A DNA stretch of 64,000 nt from Maribacter cobaltidurans (GCF_002269385.1 NZ_CP022957.1:2413001-2477000); one strand, 5' to 3'. Positions 51,851 to 61,930 are shown, numbered from the stretch's first letter. Notes: a model not told the origin generated them from the letters alone. Made by a program: numbers and translations.

Positions 51851-52754
51851 ATAGAATTATTTTGGAATAGGGAATAACAGTAGCATATCCCTTTCTGCTG
51901 AAGTAATCCATATCTTCTTGCCTTCCCGTAGCCAATATAAAGTCACCGCCCCACGCTCCTAGACTTTTGACACTGTGAGGGTAGTCTGGGAATAATTGTT
52001 TCTTGATGGTTGGAGTGTTTAATACCTCTGAAAGTAAAATTTCATGCTGATTTACTATGGCCTCAAATGTATCAAGGTTCTTGGACTCGATCAATTGAGC
52101 GGTAAGGTCGTTTACTTTGGTAATGAGCTTTCCCTTATCTATAGCTAACTGGCGATATATTGCTATGGCCTCTCGACTATTTTGTTTCTTGTTTAAATAA
52201 ATAAAGAAAAGTTGGTCTTTAAAAATGGGATTGAAATCCACTTTACTTACTTCGGGTTTGTCTTCAATTTTATGAAACACGATAGGAGTGTCATTTTGGG
52301 CACAGGCAATATCATAACCGCTACCTCCAAAAGTGGCTTTCAATAGTTCATAAGGGTCAACTTGGGCCCACTGCGCTATATTATTGATAAGGGTAGAGGA
52401 GGACCCTAGACCCCAGTCTTTTGGGAAGCTCAGTTTGGTATCAATATAAACTCCTTGATAATCTTTCAAAAAGGAGGGGTTTAGCACTTTTGTTTCCTTG
52501 AAAATTTCAACTAATCGCTGCGCGGAAATGATATCGGAGGTATTAAGGATTTTGAAATCCTTTAGGTCAATATCGGCAGTAAACCATGGTGTGTTTTTGT
52601 CGGTTAAACTTTGCCAATTGATTTGCCCTGTTTTTGATTTTTTAATCGTCAAAAACTGACCGAATTTGGTGGGTAGGGCAAGACCTCTTGCCCCATCAAG
52701 AATGGCATATTCCCCGGTGAGCAGCAATTTTCCGTTACTGTAGAATTCCATCAT
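51849..52754 (-). CDS. GHMP kinase, GYDIA family (mevalonate-pathway kinase candidate)
   Basis: 301 residues. The N-terminal GKLLLTGEYAILDGARGL is the GHMP motif 1, GLGSSSTLINNIA is the ATP-binding motif 2, FGGSGYDIACAQ gives the family name, and LGAWGGDFILATG is motif 3. It directly follows HMG-CoA reductase on the minus strand (stop and start adjacent). Flavobacteria make isoprenoids by the mevalonate route, so this may act as mevalonate or phosphomevalonate kinase, but no experimental assignment is inferred here. Confidence 0.85.
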   Translation of the reverse strand: MMEFYSNGKLLLTGEYAILDGARGLALPTKFGQFLTIKKSKTGQINWQSLTDKNTPWFTADIDLKDFKILNTSDIISAQRLVEIFKETKVLNPSFLKDYQGVYIDTKLSFPKDWGLGSSSTLINNIAQWAQVDPYELLKATFGGSGYDIACAQNDTPIVFHKIEDKPEVSKVDFNPIFKDQLFFIYLNKKQNSREAIAIYRQLAIDKGKLITKVNDLTAQLIESKNLDTFEAIVNQHEILLSEVLNTPTIKKQLFPDYPHSVKSLGAWGGDFILATGRQEDMDYFSRKGYATVIPYSKIIL

Positions 52755-54071
52755 CTATTTCCGAAGGTTTTCTAGGGCGTTCAAAACACCCCTATGGGTA
52801 ACCATATGGGTCTTAAAGTGTTCTACAAGAGCCTCTTTCTCCTGTTCTGTAGCGGCGTGTTGGTTCAGGATATTCATTAGGTGCATTTTCATGTGCCCCT
52901 TTTGAATACCTGTAGTTACCAAAGAACTAACGGCCGCAAAATTTTGCGCCAGACCGGCCACGGCCATAATTTGCATTAATTCTTTTGCAGAGGGATTTTG
53001 TAATATTTCCAGGTTCAGCTTTACCAATGGATGGAGCTTTGTTAGTCCGCCCACGGTTCCAAGTGCAAGTGGAATCTCAATCCAGAAATGGAATATACCA
53101 CCTTCAATTTTGGCATGGGTAAGACTGCCGTAAGTTCCACTTTTTGCGGCATAGGCATGTGCCCCTGCCTCAATGGCCCTAAAATCATTACCCGTGGCCA
53201 AAACAACCGCATCGATTCCGTTCATGATGCCTTTGTTGTGGGTTACAGCCCGGTATGGCTCCACTTTGGCAATTTCTACCGCCCTAACCATTTTTTCCGC
53301 AAAATCCTTCGGTGATATTTCTTTTGAGATGTTCAGTTGGTCAATAGGGCAACTGACTTCTGCTTTTACTAGGCAATTGGGCACATAGTTGGAAAGAATG
53401 CTCATAACAACTTCAATCTGTTTCTCCTGCTCGGAAAAACCGGAGTAGGTCAAGGCTTCGGTTTTAAGGGTTGCCGCAAATTGCTCCAAACAACTATTGA
53501 TGAAGTTGGCTCCCATGGCATCTTGGGTTTCAAACGTACAATGTAACTGGTAGTAACCTTCCAAATCATTGGTTTTATCCCGTAACTCTATTTGTGAGAT
53601 TCCACCACCACGCTTTTCCATACTATCCGTTAGATGCTTTGCATCGGATATCAATCTTGACCTTATTTTTATAAAAAAGGATTCCATTTTGGAATAATTC
53701 CCTTTGAAAATAAAGTGGACCTGCCCAACTTTTTCGGTACCTATGACTTTGGTTTTAAATCCGCCCCTACTGCCCCAAAACTTGGCTGCTTTACTGGCCG
53801 CGGCAACCACTGAACTCTCTTCAATGGCCATGGGAATGGCATATAGTTTGTCATTAATCAGGAAATTCGGGGCGATTCCCATCGGCATATAAAAATTACT
53901 GATTGTATTTTCTATAAACTCATCATGAAGCTGCTGCAACTGGGAATCGGCATTCCAATACGTTTCAAGAATTTTTTTGGATTGTGCGGGGTTTTGTGTG
54001 TAGTTGGTAGCGATCCATTCGATTTTTTCTGATTTGGAAAGCTTGGAAAAACCAGCAATAGGCTTCTTCAT
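52755..54071 (-). CDS. hydroxymethylglutaryl-CoA reductase, class II
   Basis: 438-residue bacterial (class II) HMG-CoA reductase, interconverting HMG-CoA and mevalonate. Key segments are PMGIAPNFLINDKLYAIPMA, the substrate-site CTFETQDAMGANFINSCLE (DAMGAN), and THNKGIMNGIDAVVLATGND. Length fits the degradative-type soluble enzyme, but the linkage with a GHMP kinase gene indicates the biosynthetic mevalonate pathway. ATG 54071; a 207-nt gap separates it from the divergent peptidase gene. Confidence 0.93.
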   Translation of the reverse strand: MKKPIAGFSKLSKSEKIEWIATNYTQNPAQSKKILETYWNADSQLQQLHDEFIENTISNFYMPMGIAPNFLINDKLYAIPMAIEESSVVAAASKAAKFWGSRGGFKTKVIGTEKVGQVHFIFKGNYSKMESFFIKIRSRLISDAKHLTDSMEKRGGGISQIELRDKTNDLEGYYQLHCTFETQDAMGANFINSCLEQFAATLKTEALTYSGFSEQEKQIEVVMSILSNYVPNCLVKAEVSCPIDQLNISKEISPKDFAEKMVRAVEIAKVEPYRAVTHNKGIMNGIDAVVLATGNDFRAIEAGAHAYAAKSGTYGSLTHAKIEGGIFHFWIEIPLALGTVGGLTKLHPLVKLNLEILQNPSAKELMQIMAVAGLAQNFAAVSSLVTTGIQKGHMKMHLMNILNQHAATEQEKEALVEHFKTHMVTHRGVLNALENLRK

Positions 54072-54278
54072 TTTCTAGAGTTTCTTGGGTATAGTCGGTA
54101 TCTTTTATGGACTAAAAACGACCTTGAAATGGCTGTTTTGAGGGTAAAGATAATGATATTGGACATAATCTAAACCAACGTGAAAGCATCGTTAAAAAAT
54201 GGGTCTTTTTATGGGTAATCCGAGGTTTTTTAGAGAATTAGTGGTAAACTTGATGAATTTAACAAATTTCATCATTTC

Positions 54279-56444
54279 ATGCGAAAATTATACATTCTAG
54301 CGCTCTGCTTGATTAGTTTTCAGTCCGCGATTCTCGCCCAACAAAAAAAGGTTACCGTAGAGGAAATTTATTCGGGAACATTCAGTACTCAGGGTCTTGA
54401 TGTGCTTCGTTCCATGAACAATGGGAAACAATACACCGTTTTAAACTTTGACCGAAATACTGGAATATCCACCATAGACAAGTATGATTATAAAACACTG
54501 GAAAAGTTGGAGACCATAGTTTCTTCGGCGGACTTAGAAGGTGTTCCCTATTTTTCCTCCTATGAGTTTAGTAAGGATGAGTCCAAGGTATTGTTGGCCA
54601 CCGAAGTAGAATCCATTTTTAGGAGGTCTACCCTTGGTGTTTTTTATGTGTTTGATATTGCTTCCAAGAAGTTAACCAAGATTAGCGATGATAAAATCCA
54701 GGAACCGACTTTATCCCCAAATGGTAAACAAGTTGCCTTTGTAAAAAACAACAACCTATACATTATGGACTTGGGAAATGGTGAGACTGTTCAAGTTACA
54801 CGGGATGGGGAGAAAAATAAAATCATTAATGGAGTAACCGATTGGGTATACGAGGAAGAATTTGCTTTTGTTAGGGCTTTTGAATGGAACAGTGATGGGA
54901 CAAAAATTGCGTTTTTGAGGTTTGATGAAACCAATGTACCAGAATTTTCTATGGACATGTACGGTACAGAAAAATATCCTTCCCAAAACGTGTTTAAATA
55001 CCCAAAGGCCGGAGAGGACAATGCGATAGTAAGTCTTCATCTATTGGATGTGAAAAGTTGGGCTATTTCCAAGGTAGATTTGGGAGATGCATATTATATC
55101 CCTAGGATAAAATGGATGAACAACCCAAATTATCTGAGTGTGCAAACCATAAATAGGCATCAAAACGATTTAAGACTTCAAGAGGTAAACGCAAATACCA
55201 ACGCGGTAAAATTACTTTTGGAAGAAACCGATGATGCCTACGTGGATATTACGGACAACCTTACTTTTTTGGCTGATGATAGTTTCATCTGGACCAGTGA
55301 AAATGATGGTTGGAACCATATTTATCTTTATAATTCCGATGGGGAATTGATGAACCAAATTACTAAAGGAGATTGGGAAGTAACCGCATACTATGGTTAT
55401 GATCAAAACGAGGATAAGATTTATTATCAATCCACGGAAAACGGCTCAATAAATCGGGGAATATATAGTGTGGAGAGTAACGGCAAAAACAAAAAGGATT
55501 TGGCCGTGGCCAATGGGACCAATAGTGCTTCTTTCAGTGCAGATTTTAGCTACTTCATCAATACATTTTCTAATGCTGTCACGCCACCGGTGTATACGCT
55601 TCACAAAGCCCTATCAGGAAAGGAAATCAAGAAAATAAAAGATAACACCGCTTTGTTGGAAAAGTTGAAGGGGTATGAAATCAGTCCAAAGGAATTTTCT
55701 ACCATCAATATCAACGGGAATGATTTAAATATGTATATGATAAAGCCCAAGGATTTTGACGCTTCCAAAAAGTATCCTTTGCTCATGTACCAGTACAGTG
55801 GTCCAGGTTCCCAAAGTGTTAGCAATACTTGGATGAATGCCAGGGACTATTGGCACCAAGTTTTAGTGGCGGACGGTTACATTGTGGCCTGCGTGGACGG
55901 TAGGGGAACAGGATTCAAGGGAAGCGACTTTAAAAAGGTAACCTATCTAAATTTGGTAAAGTATGAAACGGAGGACCAGATTGCAGCGGCCAAAAAGTTA
56001 AGCGAGAGGCCCTACATTGATGAAAACAGAACAGGAATTTGGGGATGGAGTTTTGGAGGTCATATGGCCACAAATTGCTTGCTTAAAGGAAATGACACCT
56101 TTGAAATGGCCATTGCGGTGGCACCTGTTACCTCATGGAGATTTTATGATACAATCTACACAGAGCGTTTTATGCGCACACCGGAAGAGAATCCAAGCGG
56201 TTATGACGATAACTCACCCTTTAATTACCCTGAATTGTTAAAAGGGGAATTTTTGTTGATCCATGGCTCAGGGGATGATAACGTACATGTACAAAACACG
56301 ATGAGAATGGTGGAGGCGCTTGTTCAGGCCAACAAACAGTTTGAATGGGGTATTTATCCGGACAAGAACCACGGTATTTACGGCGGAAATACCAGAATTC
56401 ATCTATTCAACAAAATGACCAATTTCGTAAAGGAAAACTTATAA
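54279..56444 (+). CDS. S9 prolyl oligopeptidase family, dipeptidyl peptidase IV-like
   Basis: 721-residue secreted serine peptidase cutting dipeptides after Pro or Ala. A Sec signal (LYILALCLISFQSAILAQQK) is followed by an N-terminal beta-propeller (WVYEEEFAFVRAFEWNSDG), where the EE pair recognises the peptide N-terminus. The catalytic domain has GIWGWSFGGHMA (Ser near 590), HGSGDDNVHVQN (Asp) and PDKNHGIYGG (His). A GATGAA/TTCATC inverted repeat sits 5 nt before the ATG. The POT transporter follows 27 nt later, so released dipeptides are likely taken up by it. Confidence 0.92.
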   Translation: MRKLYILALCLISFQSAILAQQKKVTVEEIYSGTFSTQGLDVLRSMNNGKQYTVLNFDRNTGISTIDKYDYKTLEKLETIVSSADLEGVPYFSSYEFSKDESKVLLATEVESIFRRSTLGVFYVFDIASKKLTKISDDKIQEPTLSPNGKQVAFVKNNNLYIMDLGNGETVQVTRDGEKNKIINGVTDWVYEEEFAFVRAFEWNSDGTKIAFLRFDETNVPEFSMDMYGTEKYPSQNVFKYPKAGEDNAIVSLHLLDVKSWAISKVDLGDAYYIPRIKWMNNPNYLSVQTINRHQNDLRLQEVNANTNAVKLLLEETDDAYVDITDNLTFLADDSFIWTSENDGWNHIYLYNSDGELMNQITKGDWEVTAYYGYDQNEDKIYYQSTENGSINRGIYSVESNGKNKKDLAVANGTNSASFSADFSYFINTFSNAVTPPVYTLHKALSGKEIKKIKDNTALLEKLKGYEISPKEFSTININGNDLNMYMIKPKDFDASKKYPLLMYQYSGPGSQSVSNTWMNARDYWHQVLVADGYIVACVDGRGTGFKGSDFKKVTYLNLVKYETEDQIAAAKKLSERPYIDENRTGIWGWSFGGHMATNCLLKGNDTFEMAIAVAPVTSWRFYDTIYTERFMRTPEENPSGYDDNSPFNYPELLKGEFLLIHGSGDDNVHVQNTMRMVEALVQANKQFEWGIYPDKNHGIYGGNTRIHLFNKMTNFVKENL

Positions 56445-56471
56445 CTAAACCATAAACCAAACCAAGAAACT

Positions 56472-57860
56472 ATGGCATACGCTAAACCTGCACACAAGAA
56501 AGAATTATTCGGGCATCCGGTTGGACTTTATATCCTTTTTTTCACCGAAATGTGGGAACGTTTTTCATATTATGGAATGAGGGCTTTGTTCACATTGTTT
56601 TTAGTGGCTGAGACCACTTCCAGCAATGCTGGTTTTGGTTGGTCAAATGATCAGGCTTTGGCATTATATGGATGGTATACAATGTTGGTTTATGTCTCTT
56701 CCATTCCTGGTGGATGGATTGCCGACAGGTTATTAGGGCAAAAAAAAACAGTAATGTTAGGGGGAGTTCTGTTGTGTATAGGGCACGCGGTGCTTGCATT
56801 AAATTCTGAAACAACATTTTACATAGGTTGTCTATTCATAATTTTGGGAGTAGGCTGTTTAAAGCCTAATATATCTTCTATGGTGGGGGGTCTTTATAAG
56901 GCTAAAGATGAACGTAGAGATCTTGGATTTTACATCTTTTATATGGGAATCAACATTGGAGGCTTTTTGGCTCCAATTTTATGTGGATATGTTGGAGAGA
57001 ACATTAATTGGCATTATGGGTTTGGTTTAGCTGCCATTGGGATGTTTTTGGGCCAGGCAGTCTACATATGGGGACAAAAGTATTTGAAGAATGTTGGAAA
57101 TCTCATAAGTAGGAAAAATGAAAAGGACCGTGAAATTTTGGATAGACCATTGACAAAAATAGAGAAGGACCGTATAAAGGTATTGTTGATTTCATTTTTG
57201 TTGATTATCCTTTTTTGGGCGGCTTTTGAACAGGCAGGTGGACTTATGAATCTCTATGCCTCCCAAAAAACTGATAGGAACTTTTTTGGTCTTTTTGAAA
57301 TCCCGGCTTCTGTTTTTCAATCCGTAAATTCATTTTTTATAATTACTCTTGCTACAGCTGTAGGAGCATTTTGGTTGAAGTGGAGAAAAAAGGGAAGGGA
57401 ATCCTCCTCTATGTTTAAAATTGCCGTAGGGTTAATAATTATGGCTTTGGGATTTGGCTTTATGAGTGCCGCTTCGTTAGAATATGAAGCCAATGGGTCC
57501 TCTGCCATGTACTGGTTAATTTTAGCTTATCTTTTACATACCATTGGAGAACTCTGCGCCTCACCTGTATCTTTATCCTATATTACTAAGTTAGCTCCTC
57601 TAAAATATGCATCCATCATTATGGGATTGTATTGGGCGGCCACAGGATTGGGTAATAAAGTTGCCGGTTTAATAGGTCAGGCATCGCAGGAGCTCGGAGA
57701 ATTTGAAATATTTACAGGCATAGCCGTAATCTGGAGCTTAATAGGCGTTCTTGTTATTGTTATGTTGAAACCTCTAAAAAGATTGGCTCACGGAGCGGAG
57801 GATGGTGAATCTAAAATCTCTGACGAAGAGGCTGAGGATTTTGAACTGGCCGACCATTAA
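56472..57860 (+). CDS. peptide MFS transporter (POT/PTR2 family)
   Basis: 462-residue proton-coupled di/tripeptide transporter of the inner membrane with about 12-14 helices. The family signature is EMWERFSYYGMRALFTLFLV near residue 24, and the second signature spans YIFYMGINIGGFLAPILCG. A late LLHTIGELCASPVSLSYITK is also typical. It lies 27 nt after the DPP-IV gene and both are on the plus strand, so a shared peptide-use transcript is likely. Its terminator overlaps the end of comEC. Confidence 0.92.
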   Translation: MAYAKPAHKKELFGHPVGLYILFFTEMWERFSYYGMRALFTLFLVAETTSSNAGFGWSNDQALALYGWYTMLVYVSSIPGGWIADRLLGQKKTVMLGGVLLCIGHAVLALNSETTFYIGCLFIILGVGCLKPNISSMVGGLYKAKDERRDLGFYIFYMGINIGGFLAPILCGYVGENINWHYGFGLAAIGMFLGQAVYIWGQKYLKNVGNLISRKNEKDREILDRPLTKIEKDRIKVLLISFLLIILFWAAFEQAGGLMNLYASQKTDRNFFGLFEIPASVFQSVNSFFIITLATAVGAFWLKWRKKGRESSSMFKIAVGLIIMALGFGFMSAASLEYEANGSSAMYWLILAYLLHTIGELCASPVSLSYITKLAPLKYASIIMGLYWAATGLGNKVAGLIGQASQELGEFEIFTGIAVIWSLIGVLVIVMLKPLKRLAHGAEDGESKISDEEAEDFELADH

Positions 57861-57866
57861 ATAAAC

Positions 57867-59879
57867 TTATTTAAAAACATAAAATCCCATTTCACCTGTA
57901 TAGTGAAATGGGATTTTATGTTTTAGACAAGTCTGCTTCCACCGTTCGACATAGCTTGGGTAATTACTTCCGTCAGCAATGATTTCCTTGGGTAGGGATT
58001 GTTGAATAAACCTTTCCAGGTTTATTTTTGGGGATTGTGTTATTACATACATTGAATTGGGCTCCGCTTGGGTATAAACTCCTGTGCTATCAATTATCAG
58101 TAAGGACCTTCCCTCAATCGTATAACTATTTTTAAGAGGAGCGTAATTAACTTGATCGATTCTTTCTTGCACCCTATAATTTTCAAAAAGACGTATGGCA
58201 GTTGCGGAATCTGATGTCATTACGTTTAAAGTATGTCCATTTCTATGGAACAACACCGAGTTTTTTACTTGATGTAGAATAATGGCTTCCTCCTTATCTC
58301 CCGATGTATAATTTTGAAATATCACATATAGTTGAAATATTAGAACGAAACCCAAAAAGTACATAACACGTTTATAAGCAACATTGGTTAGGCTATAAAT
58401 AAGGGTGCCAATAATCAAGTATCCAAGAAATAATTGTACGTTATCAAAGGAAATGGATTTTAGGACAAAAGCCTCCTGTTCCGCAATCCAGCCTACCATT
58501 TTATTCATGAGCCCAATAACCTCATTATAAAACCAAATCAATGGGCGGGGTGCTATCTCTAAAAGTGATAAAAGAATGATCAATATGCCCATTCCCAATA
58601 TCAGTCCTAAAAAAGGGACAATGAGCAAATTGGAGATAAAGAATAATCCCGGAAATTGATGGAAATAAAAGAGACTAATGGGTAAAACACCCAATTGAGC
58701 CGCAACACTTACAGATAACAATTGCCATAAATACCGAACTATTTTGTTTTTAGGAAACCACCATTGCTGTAAAAGGGGATATATCCAAACAATGGCAAAA
58801 ACGGCTGCATAGCTCATTTGAAAGCCTACCTGAAACAATAGATTTGGGTTGATGGCCAATAATATAAAGAACATGGACAATGCCAGGATATTAAAGCTAT
58901 TTGAAGGCCTGTTCAGGTACATCGCGTAGGCTACAAAACTAAACATAGTGCAAGCCCGGATTATTGAAGGTGAGAGGCCTGCCAAAAATGCAAAACCCCA
59001 AAGAAGGACCACACTTATTGTCAATACCAAGATTCGGCCATGGGGAAGAAGGTTTAAAGGTCTTAGCAGAAACTGTATCAAAAGCAGCAAAATTCCTATA
59101 TGGAGTCCAGAAACGGCCAAGATATGTACCGCTCCTGCATCTACATAGTTGGTATAAGTTTCTTGGGAAATGGTATCCCGTTCTCCCAAAAGTAAAGCCT
59201 GAATGATGGATAACTGTTCCCTTCCAAATTGCTCTTGGGACAACTTTTTAATGATATTGGAGCGTAGTTGTTGTGCATGACCAATTAAAGTCCTGGAGGG
59301 GTCTGGGGAGCTGAACGAATTTTCATCGGTTAGCCTAACGGAATGGTACACCCCAAAATGACCCATATATTTCCTAAAGTCAAATTGATGTGGGTTTAAA
59401 GGTGATTTTATATCCAATATTTTTGATCGTATGAACAGTTCATCGTCAACTTGAAAAGAGTTGGAAGTGCTATCTATAGGTTGATTTACGAGAATATTTC
59501 CCGTGGTTTTTTTACCGTCAACCCTTAAAACAGTGGCCAAATACGATTGTGAAAATGTATTGGGTTTAAGAACATCATATATTTTTACCTGCAGTAAAGG
59601 GGGAGAGGTTTCTGTAATTTTACTAAAATGGCTATCGTGGTTAATGGGTTGTGATTCTGTGAATGAGAATATCCCTAGAAAAATGACCGTTATGGCGGCA
59701 GCTAATTCAAACCCTAAACCCAAATTCTTTTTCTGAACAAAGATATACCCAAGAACGAACATGCTTATAAGTAAGAAGCAGAAGGAATACCCTAGGGGTA
59801 CCGGAAAAAGATAACCTAATAAAATGCCTAGAATTAGTAATAGCGAAAGCTTAATAGGGGCATAAGCTAGCAATTTCAT
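57867..59879 (-). CDS. ComEC/Rec2-family competence protein (no full MBL domain)
   Basis: 670-residue polytopic membrane protein of the ComEC/Rec2 family, which forms the DNA-import channel in naturally competent bacteria. N-terminal helices lead into a DUF4131-type region, then the hallmark VHILAVSGLHIGILL, followed by the core GFAFLAGLSPSIIRACTMF. After the last helices (about residue 535) only 130 residues remain, so the C-terminal metallo-beta-lactamase domain of long ComEC proteins is absent or very reduced, as in many Bacteroidetes. Other competence genes are not in view. The 3' codons coincide with a strong terminator hairpin. Confidence 0.9.
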   Translation of the reverse strand: MKLLAYAPIKLSLLLILGILLGYLFPVPLGYSFCFLLISMFVLGYIFVQKKNLGLGFELAAAITVIFLGIFSFTESQPINHDSHFSKITETSPPLLQVKIYDVLKPNTFSQSYLATVLRVDGKKTTGNILVNQPIDSTSNSFQVDDELFIRSKILDIKSPLNPHQFDFRKYMGHFGVYHSVRLTDENSFSSPDPSRTLIGHAQQLRSNIIKKLSQEQFGREQLSIIQALLLGERDTISQETYTNYVDAGAVHILAVSGLHIGILLLLIQFLLRPLNLLPHGRILVLTISVVLLWGFAFLAGLSPSIIRACTMFSFVAYAMYLNRPSNSFNILALSMFFILLAINPNLLFQVGFQMSYAAVFAIVWIYPLLQQWWFPKNKIVRYLWQLLSVSVAAQLGVLPISLFYFHQFPGLFFISNLLIVPFLGLILGMGILIILLSLLEIAPRPLIWFYNEVIGLMNKMVGWIAEQEAFVLKSISFDNVQLFLGYLIIGTLIYSLTNVAYKRVMYFLGFVLIFQLYVIFQNYTSGDKEEAIILHQVKNSVLFHRNGHTLNVMTSDSATAIRLFENYRVQERIDQVNYAPLKNSYTIEGRSLLIIDSTGVYTQAEPNSMYVITQSPKINLERFIQQSLPKEIIADGSNYPSYVERWKQTCLKHKIPFHYTGEMGFYVFK
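57874..57924. terminator. 22-bp perfect terminator hairpin inside the comEC 3' end
   Basis: Arms 57874-57895 and 57903-57924 are exact inverses over 22 bases (outer ends AAAACATAAAATCCCATTTC and its complement), with a 7-nt loop CTGTATA. T-rich flanks on both strands suit bidirectional termination between the convergent peptide transporter and comEC genes. The hairpin encodes the last residues of ComEC (GEMGFYVFK). Confidence 0.85.
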
Positions 59880-59880
59880 G

Positions 59881-60456
59881 CTATAGTATTCTGGTGGCCT
59901 TTACGAAGGCCTGGTTCCAGAAACCTTCGCGTAAAGAGGAAACGGTTACACCTCTAGAGGTGGATGCATGAATGAATTTGATTTCATCATCCTCAACCGT
60001 TACTACCATACCCACATGATTGATTCTTCTTGAGGTTCTACTGGTTTTGAAAAATAAGAGATCTCCTTTTTCAATATCCTTTACCCTTATCTTTTTGCCC
60101 TCTTCCGCCATGCGTATAGAAGTCCTTGGAAGTTTCACATCGTGTTCACTAAATGAAACATAAAGTAGTCCGGAACAATCCATTCCTTTTCGGGTTGTTC
60201 CCCCATACTTGTAACGGACACCCGAAAATGTAAGGGCGGTATTGATGATATCATCCGCTTTTGTGGCGTGCCTTTCAGAGATTCGTTCTGAAACGTTCAG
60301 ATTTTTTGAATCTTCCGTCAGGTTATTCGTGTTATTCCGTCGTGCTTCATCAGCAGCCGCAACCGAGATAGTTCTATCATTTGGGCTGGCCTTTTTTTTG
60401 GAACTTCCACAACTGGCAAATAAAAGAAGTAGTAGAATAAATGAATAATAGCGCAT
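59881..60456 (-). CDS. NlpC/P60 (C40) cell-wall endopeptidase lipoprotein
   Basis: 191 residues from ATG 60456 (MRYYSFILLLLLFASC); the longer frame starts at TTG. The lipobox is LFASC. After a flexible linker the NlpC/P60 domain runs from about residue 66 to the end: KGMDCSGLLYVSF (catalytic C94), RINHVGMVV (H147) and KFIHASTSRG (H163), a normal Cys-His-His site. It likely hydrolyses gamma-D-Glu-DAP linkages in peptidoglycan. It is adjacent to comEC (1-nt gap) on the minus strand. Confidence 0.9.
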   Translation of the reverse strand: MRYYSFILLLLLFASCGSSKKKASPNDRTISVAAADEARRNNTNNLTEDSKNLNVSERISERHATKADDIINTALTFSGVRYKYGGTTRKGMDCSGLLYVSFSEHDVKLPRTSIRMAEEGKKIRVKDIEKGDLLFFKTSRTSRRINHVGMVVTVEDDEIKFIHASTSRGVTVSSLREGFWNQAFVKATRIL

Positions 60457-60525
60457 GGATTTCAAGTAGTATCTCTTACTTGAACATCAAAATTATGTAA
60501 TTATTTTGTAAATGCCTGATTTGGA

Positions 60526-61644
60526 CTAAGATTTGGCATTTGCCACAATTAAGGATGCCGCTTTTTTACTGGCGCCCGATCCTCCCAATGTCCTTTGGAG
60601 TATTTTGTAATCCTTGAGAATCTCTTCCCTTTTTTTTCCAGATAGGATGGCTTTCAATTCTTTTTTCAATCTACTGGGATTCAAGTTGTTTTGGATAAGT
60701 TCTGTAACAACCTCTTTTTTCATGATGAGATTTACCAAAGAGATATACTCCAAAGAAATTATTCTTTTTGCAATTTGATAGGATATCCAGTTGGCCTTAT
60801 AGCAGACCACTTGTGGAACTCCAAAAAGAGCCGTTTCCAGTGTGGCTGTACCGCTGGTAACCAAAGCTGCGGTTGCAATGGATAATAGGTCGTAGGTCCT
60901 ATTTTTTACCATTTTTACGTTGCTGCCCTCCAAAAACGGACCGTAAAATTCAGTTTCCAAGCTAGGAGCCCCGGCAATTACATATTCATATTCGGGAAAT
61001 TCCTTGGTCGTGGAAAGCATAACCGAGAGCATTTTTTGTACTTCCTGTTTTCGGCTTCCCGGCAACAAGGCAATAATTGGTTTTTGTAAATCGATTTCAA
61101 AAGCAGTCCTAAATTGCGTCTCGTTAAGTTCAGGTCTGTTGGATATGGCGTCGATTAAGGGGTGCCCCACAAAATTGACCGGGTAGTTATGCTTACTTTC
61201 GTAAAAATCCTTTTCAAAGGGCAGAATTACTTGCATCGCATCAATATCCCTTTTTATCTTTTCAATTCTTCCTTCCCTGGAAGCCCAAATTTGCGGTGAG
61301 ATATAATAATTTGTTCTGTAACCGTTTTCCTTGGCCCATTTTGCAATTCTTAGGTTGAAGCCGGAATAATCTATAAAAACGATTATATCCGGATTAAAAC
61401 TGTGGATGTCCTTTTTACAAAACGCGATATTTTTGAAAATGGCATTAAGGTTCATCAGGACTTCCAAAAAACCCATAAAGGCCATTTCCTTATAATGTTT
61501 TACTAGAGTGCCTCCTGCCTGTTCCATTAAATCCCCACCCCAACAGCGGATTTGGGCATTGGAATCTTCTGCCATTAGAGACTTGATCAAATTGGAACCG
61601 TGAAGGTCCCCTGAAGCTTCACCCGCAATAATGTAATACTTCAT
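60526..61644 (-). CDS. lpxB: lipid-A-disaccharide synthase
   Basis: 372-residue LpxB (GT19), joining UDP-2,3-diacylglucosamine and lipid X to form lipid A disaccharide phosphate at the inner membrane. The start is MKYYIIAGEASGDLHGSNLI, with the family GEASGD motif; further LpxB regions are YYISPQIWASREGRIEKIK, ALLPGSRKQEVQKML and ATAALVTSGTATLETAL. The neighbours SurE and the small membrane protein lie upstream in the same direction, so the three genes likely form an operon with surE first. Confidence 0.95.
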   Translation of the reverse strand: MKYYIIAGEASGDLHGSNLIKSLMAEDSNAQIRCWGGDLMEQAGGTLVKHYKEMAFMGFLEVLMNLNAIFKNIAFCKKDIHSFNPDIIVFIDYSGFNLRIAKWAKENGYRTNYYISPQIWASREGRIEKIKRDIDAMQVILPFEKDFYESKHNYPVNFVGHPLIDAISNRPELNETQFRTAFEIDLQKPIIALLPGSRKQEVQKMLSVMLSTTKEFPEYEYVIAGAPSLETEFYGPFLEGSNVKMVKNRTYDLLSIATAALVTSGTATLETALFGVPQVVCYKANWISYQIAKRIISLEYISLVNLIMKKEVVTELIQNNLNPSRLKKELKAILSGKKREEILKDYKILQRTLGGSGASKKAASLIVANAKS

Positions 61645-61645
61645 C

Positions 61646-61930
61646 CTAAAAAACTTTGTAAAATAGAATTACAAAGGCCGTTAAAATGGTCGCAATAAGA
61701 ACGCCCTTGGCACGATTGTCCCTTTTGATTCTTAGAAAACCAAAGAAAGCCAAAAGATTGAGAATAGCGCCCAACGCCAATAAACTTCCTATATGCCCTT
61801 GCGCCACGGCAGCATTATAGGTTTCAACAATGCTCAAGTCCGAGAATAAAACAATATAAGCTAAAGTACCAACGGTATTGGCTATGACCCCTACCAAAAA
61901 TCCGATCAATAGTTCCTTTTTTACATTCAT
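61646..61930 (-). CDS. small membrane protein between surE and lpxB
   Basis: 94 residues from ATG 61930 (MNVKKELLIGFLVG), which overlaps the surE stop as ATGA. Three hydrophobic helices (about 7-29, 48-66, 76-93) are joined by short loops with RIKRDNRAK as a cytoplasmic segment. The lpxB start is 1 nt beyond its stop. Overlap on the 5' side and near-contact on the 3' side argue for translation in the surE-lpxB operon. No family recognised. Confidence 0.78.
   Translation of the reverse strand: MNVKKELLIGFLVGVIANTVGTLAYIVLFSDLSIVETYNAAVAQGHIGSLLALGAILNLLAFFGFLRIKRDNRAKGVLIATILTAFVILFYKVF

Noticed and set aside
54252..54273. GATGAA..TTCATC inverted repeat before the DPP-IV start as an operator
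   Set aside because: Arms of 6 bp in AT-rich DNA with no regulator nearby; mentioned with the gene but not called as a site.
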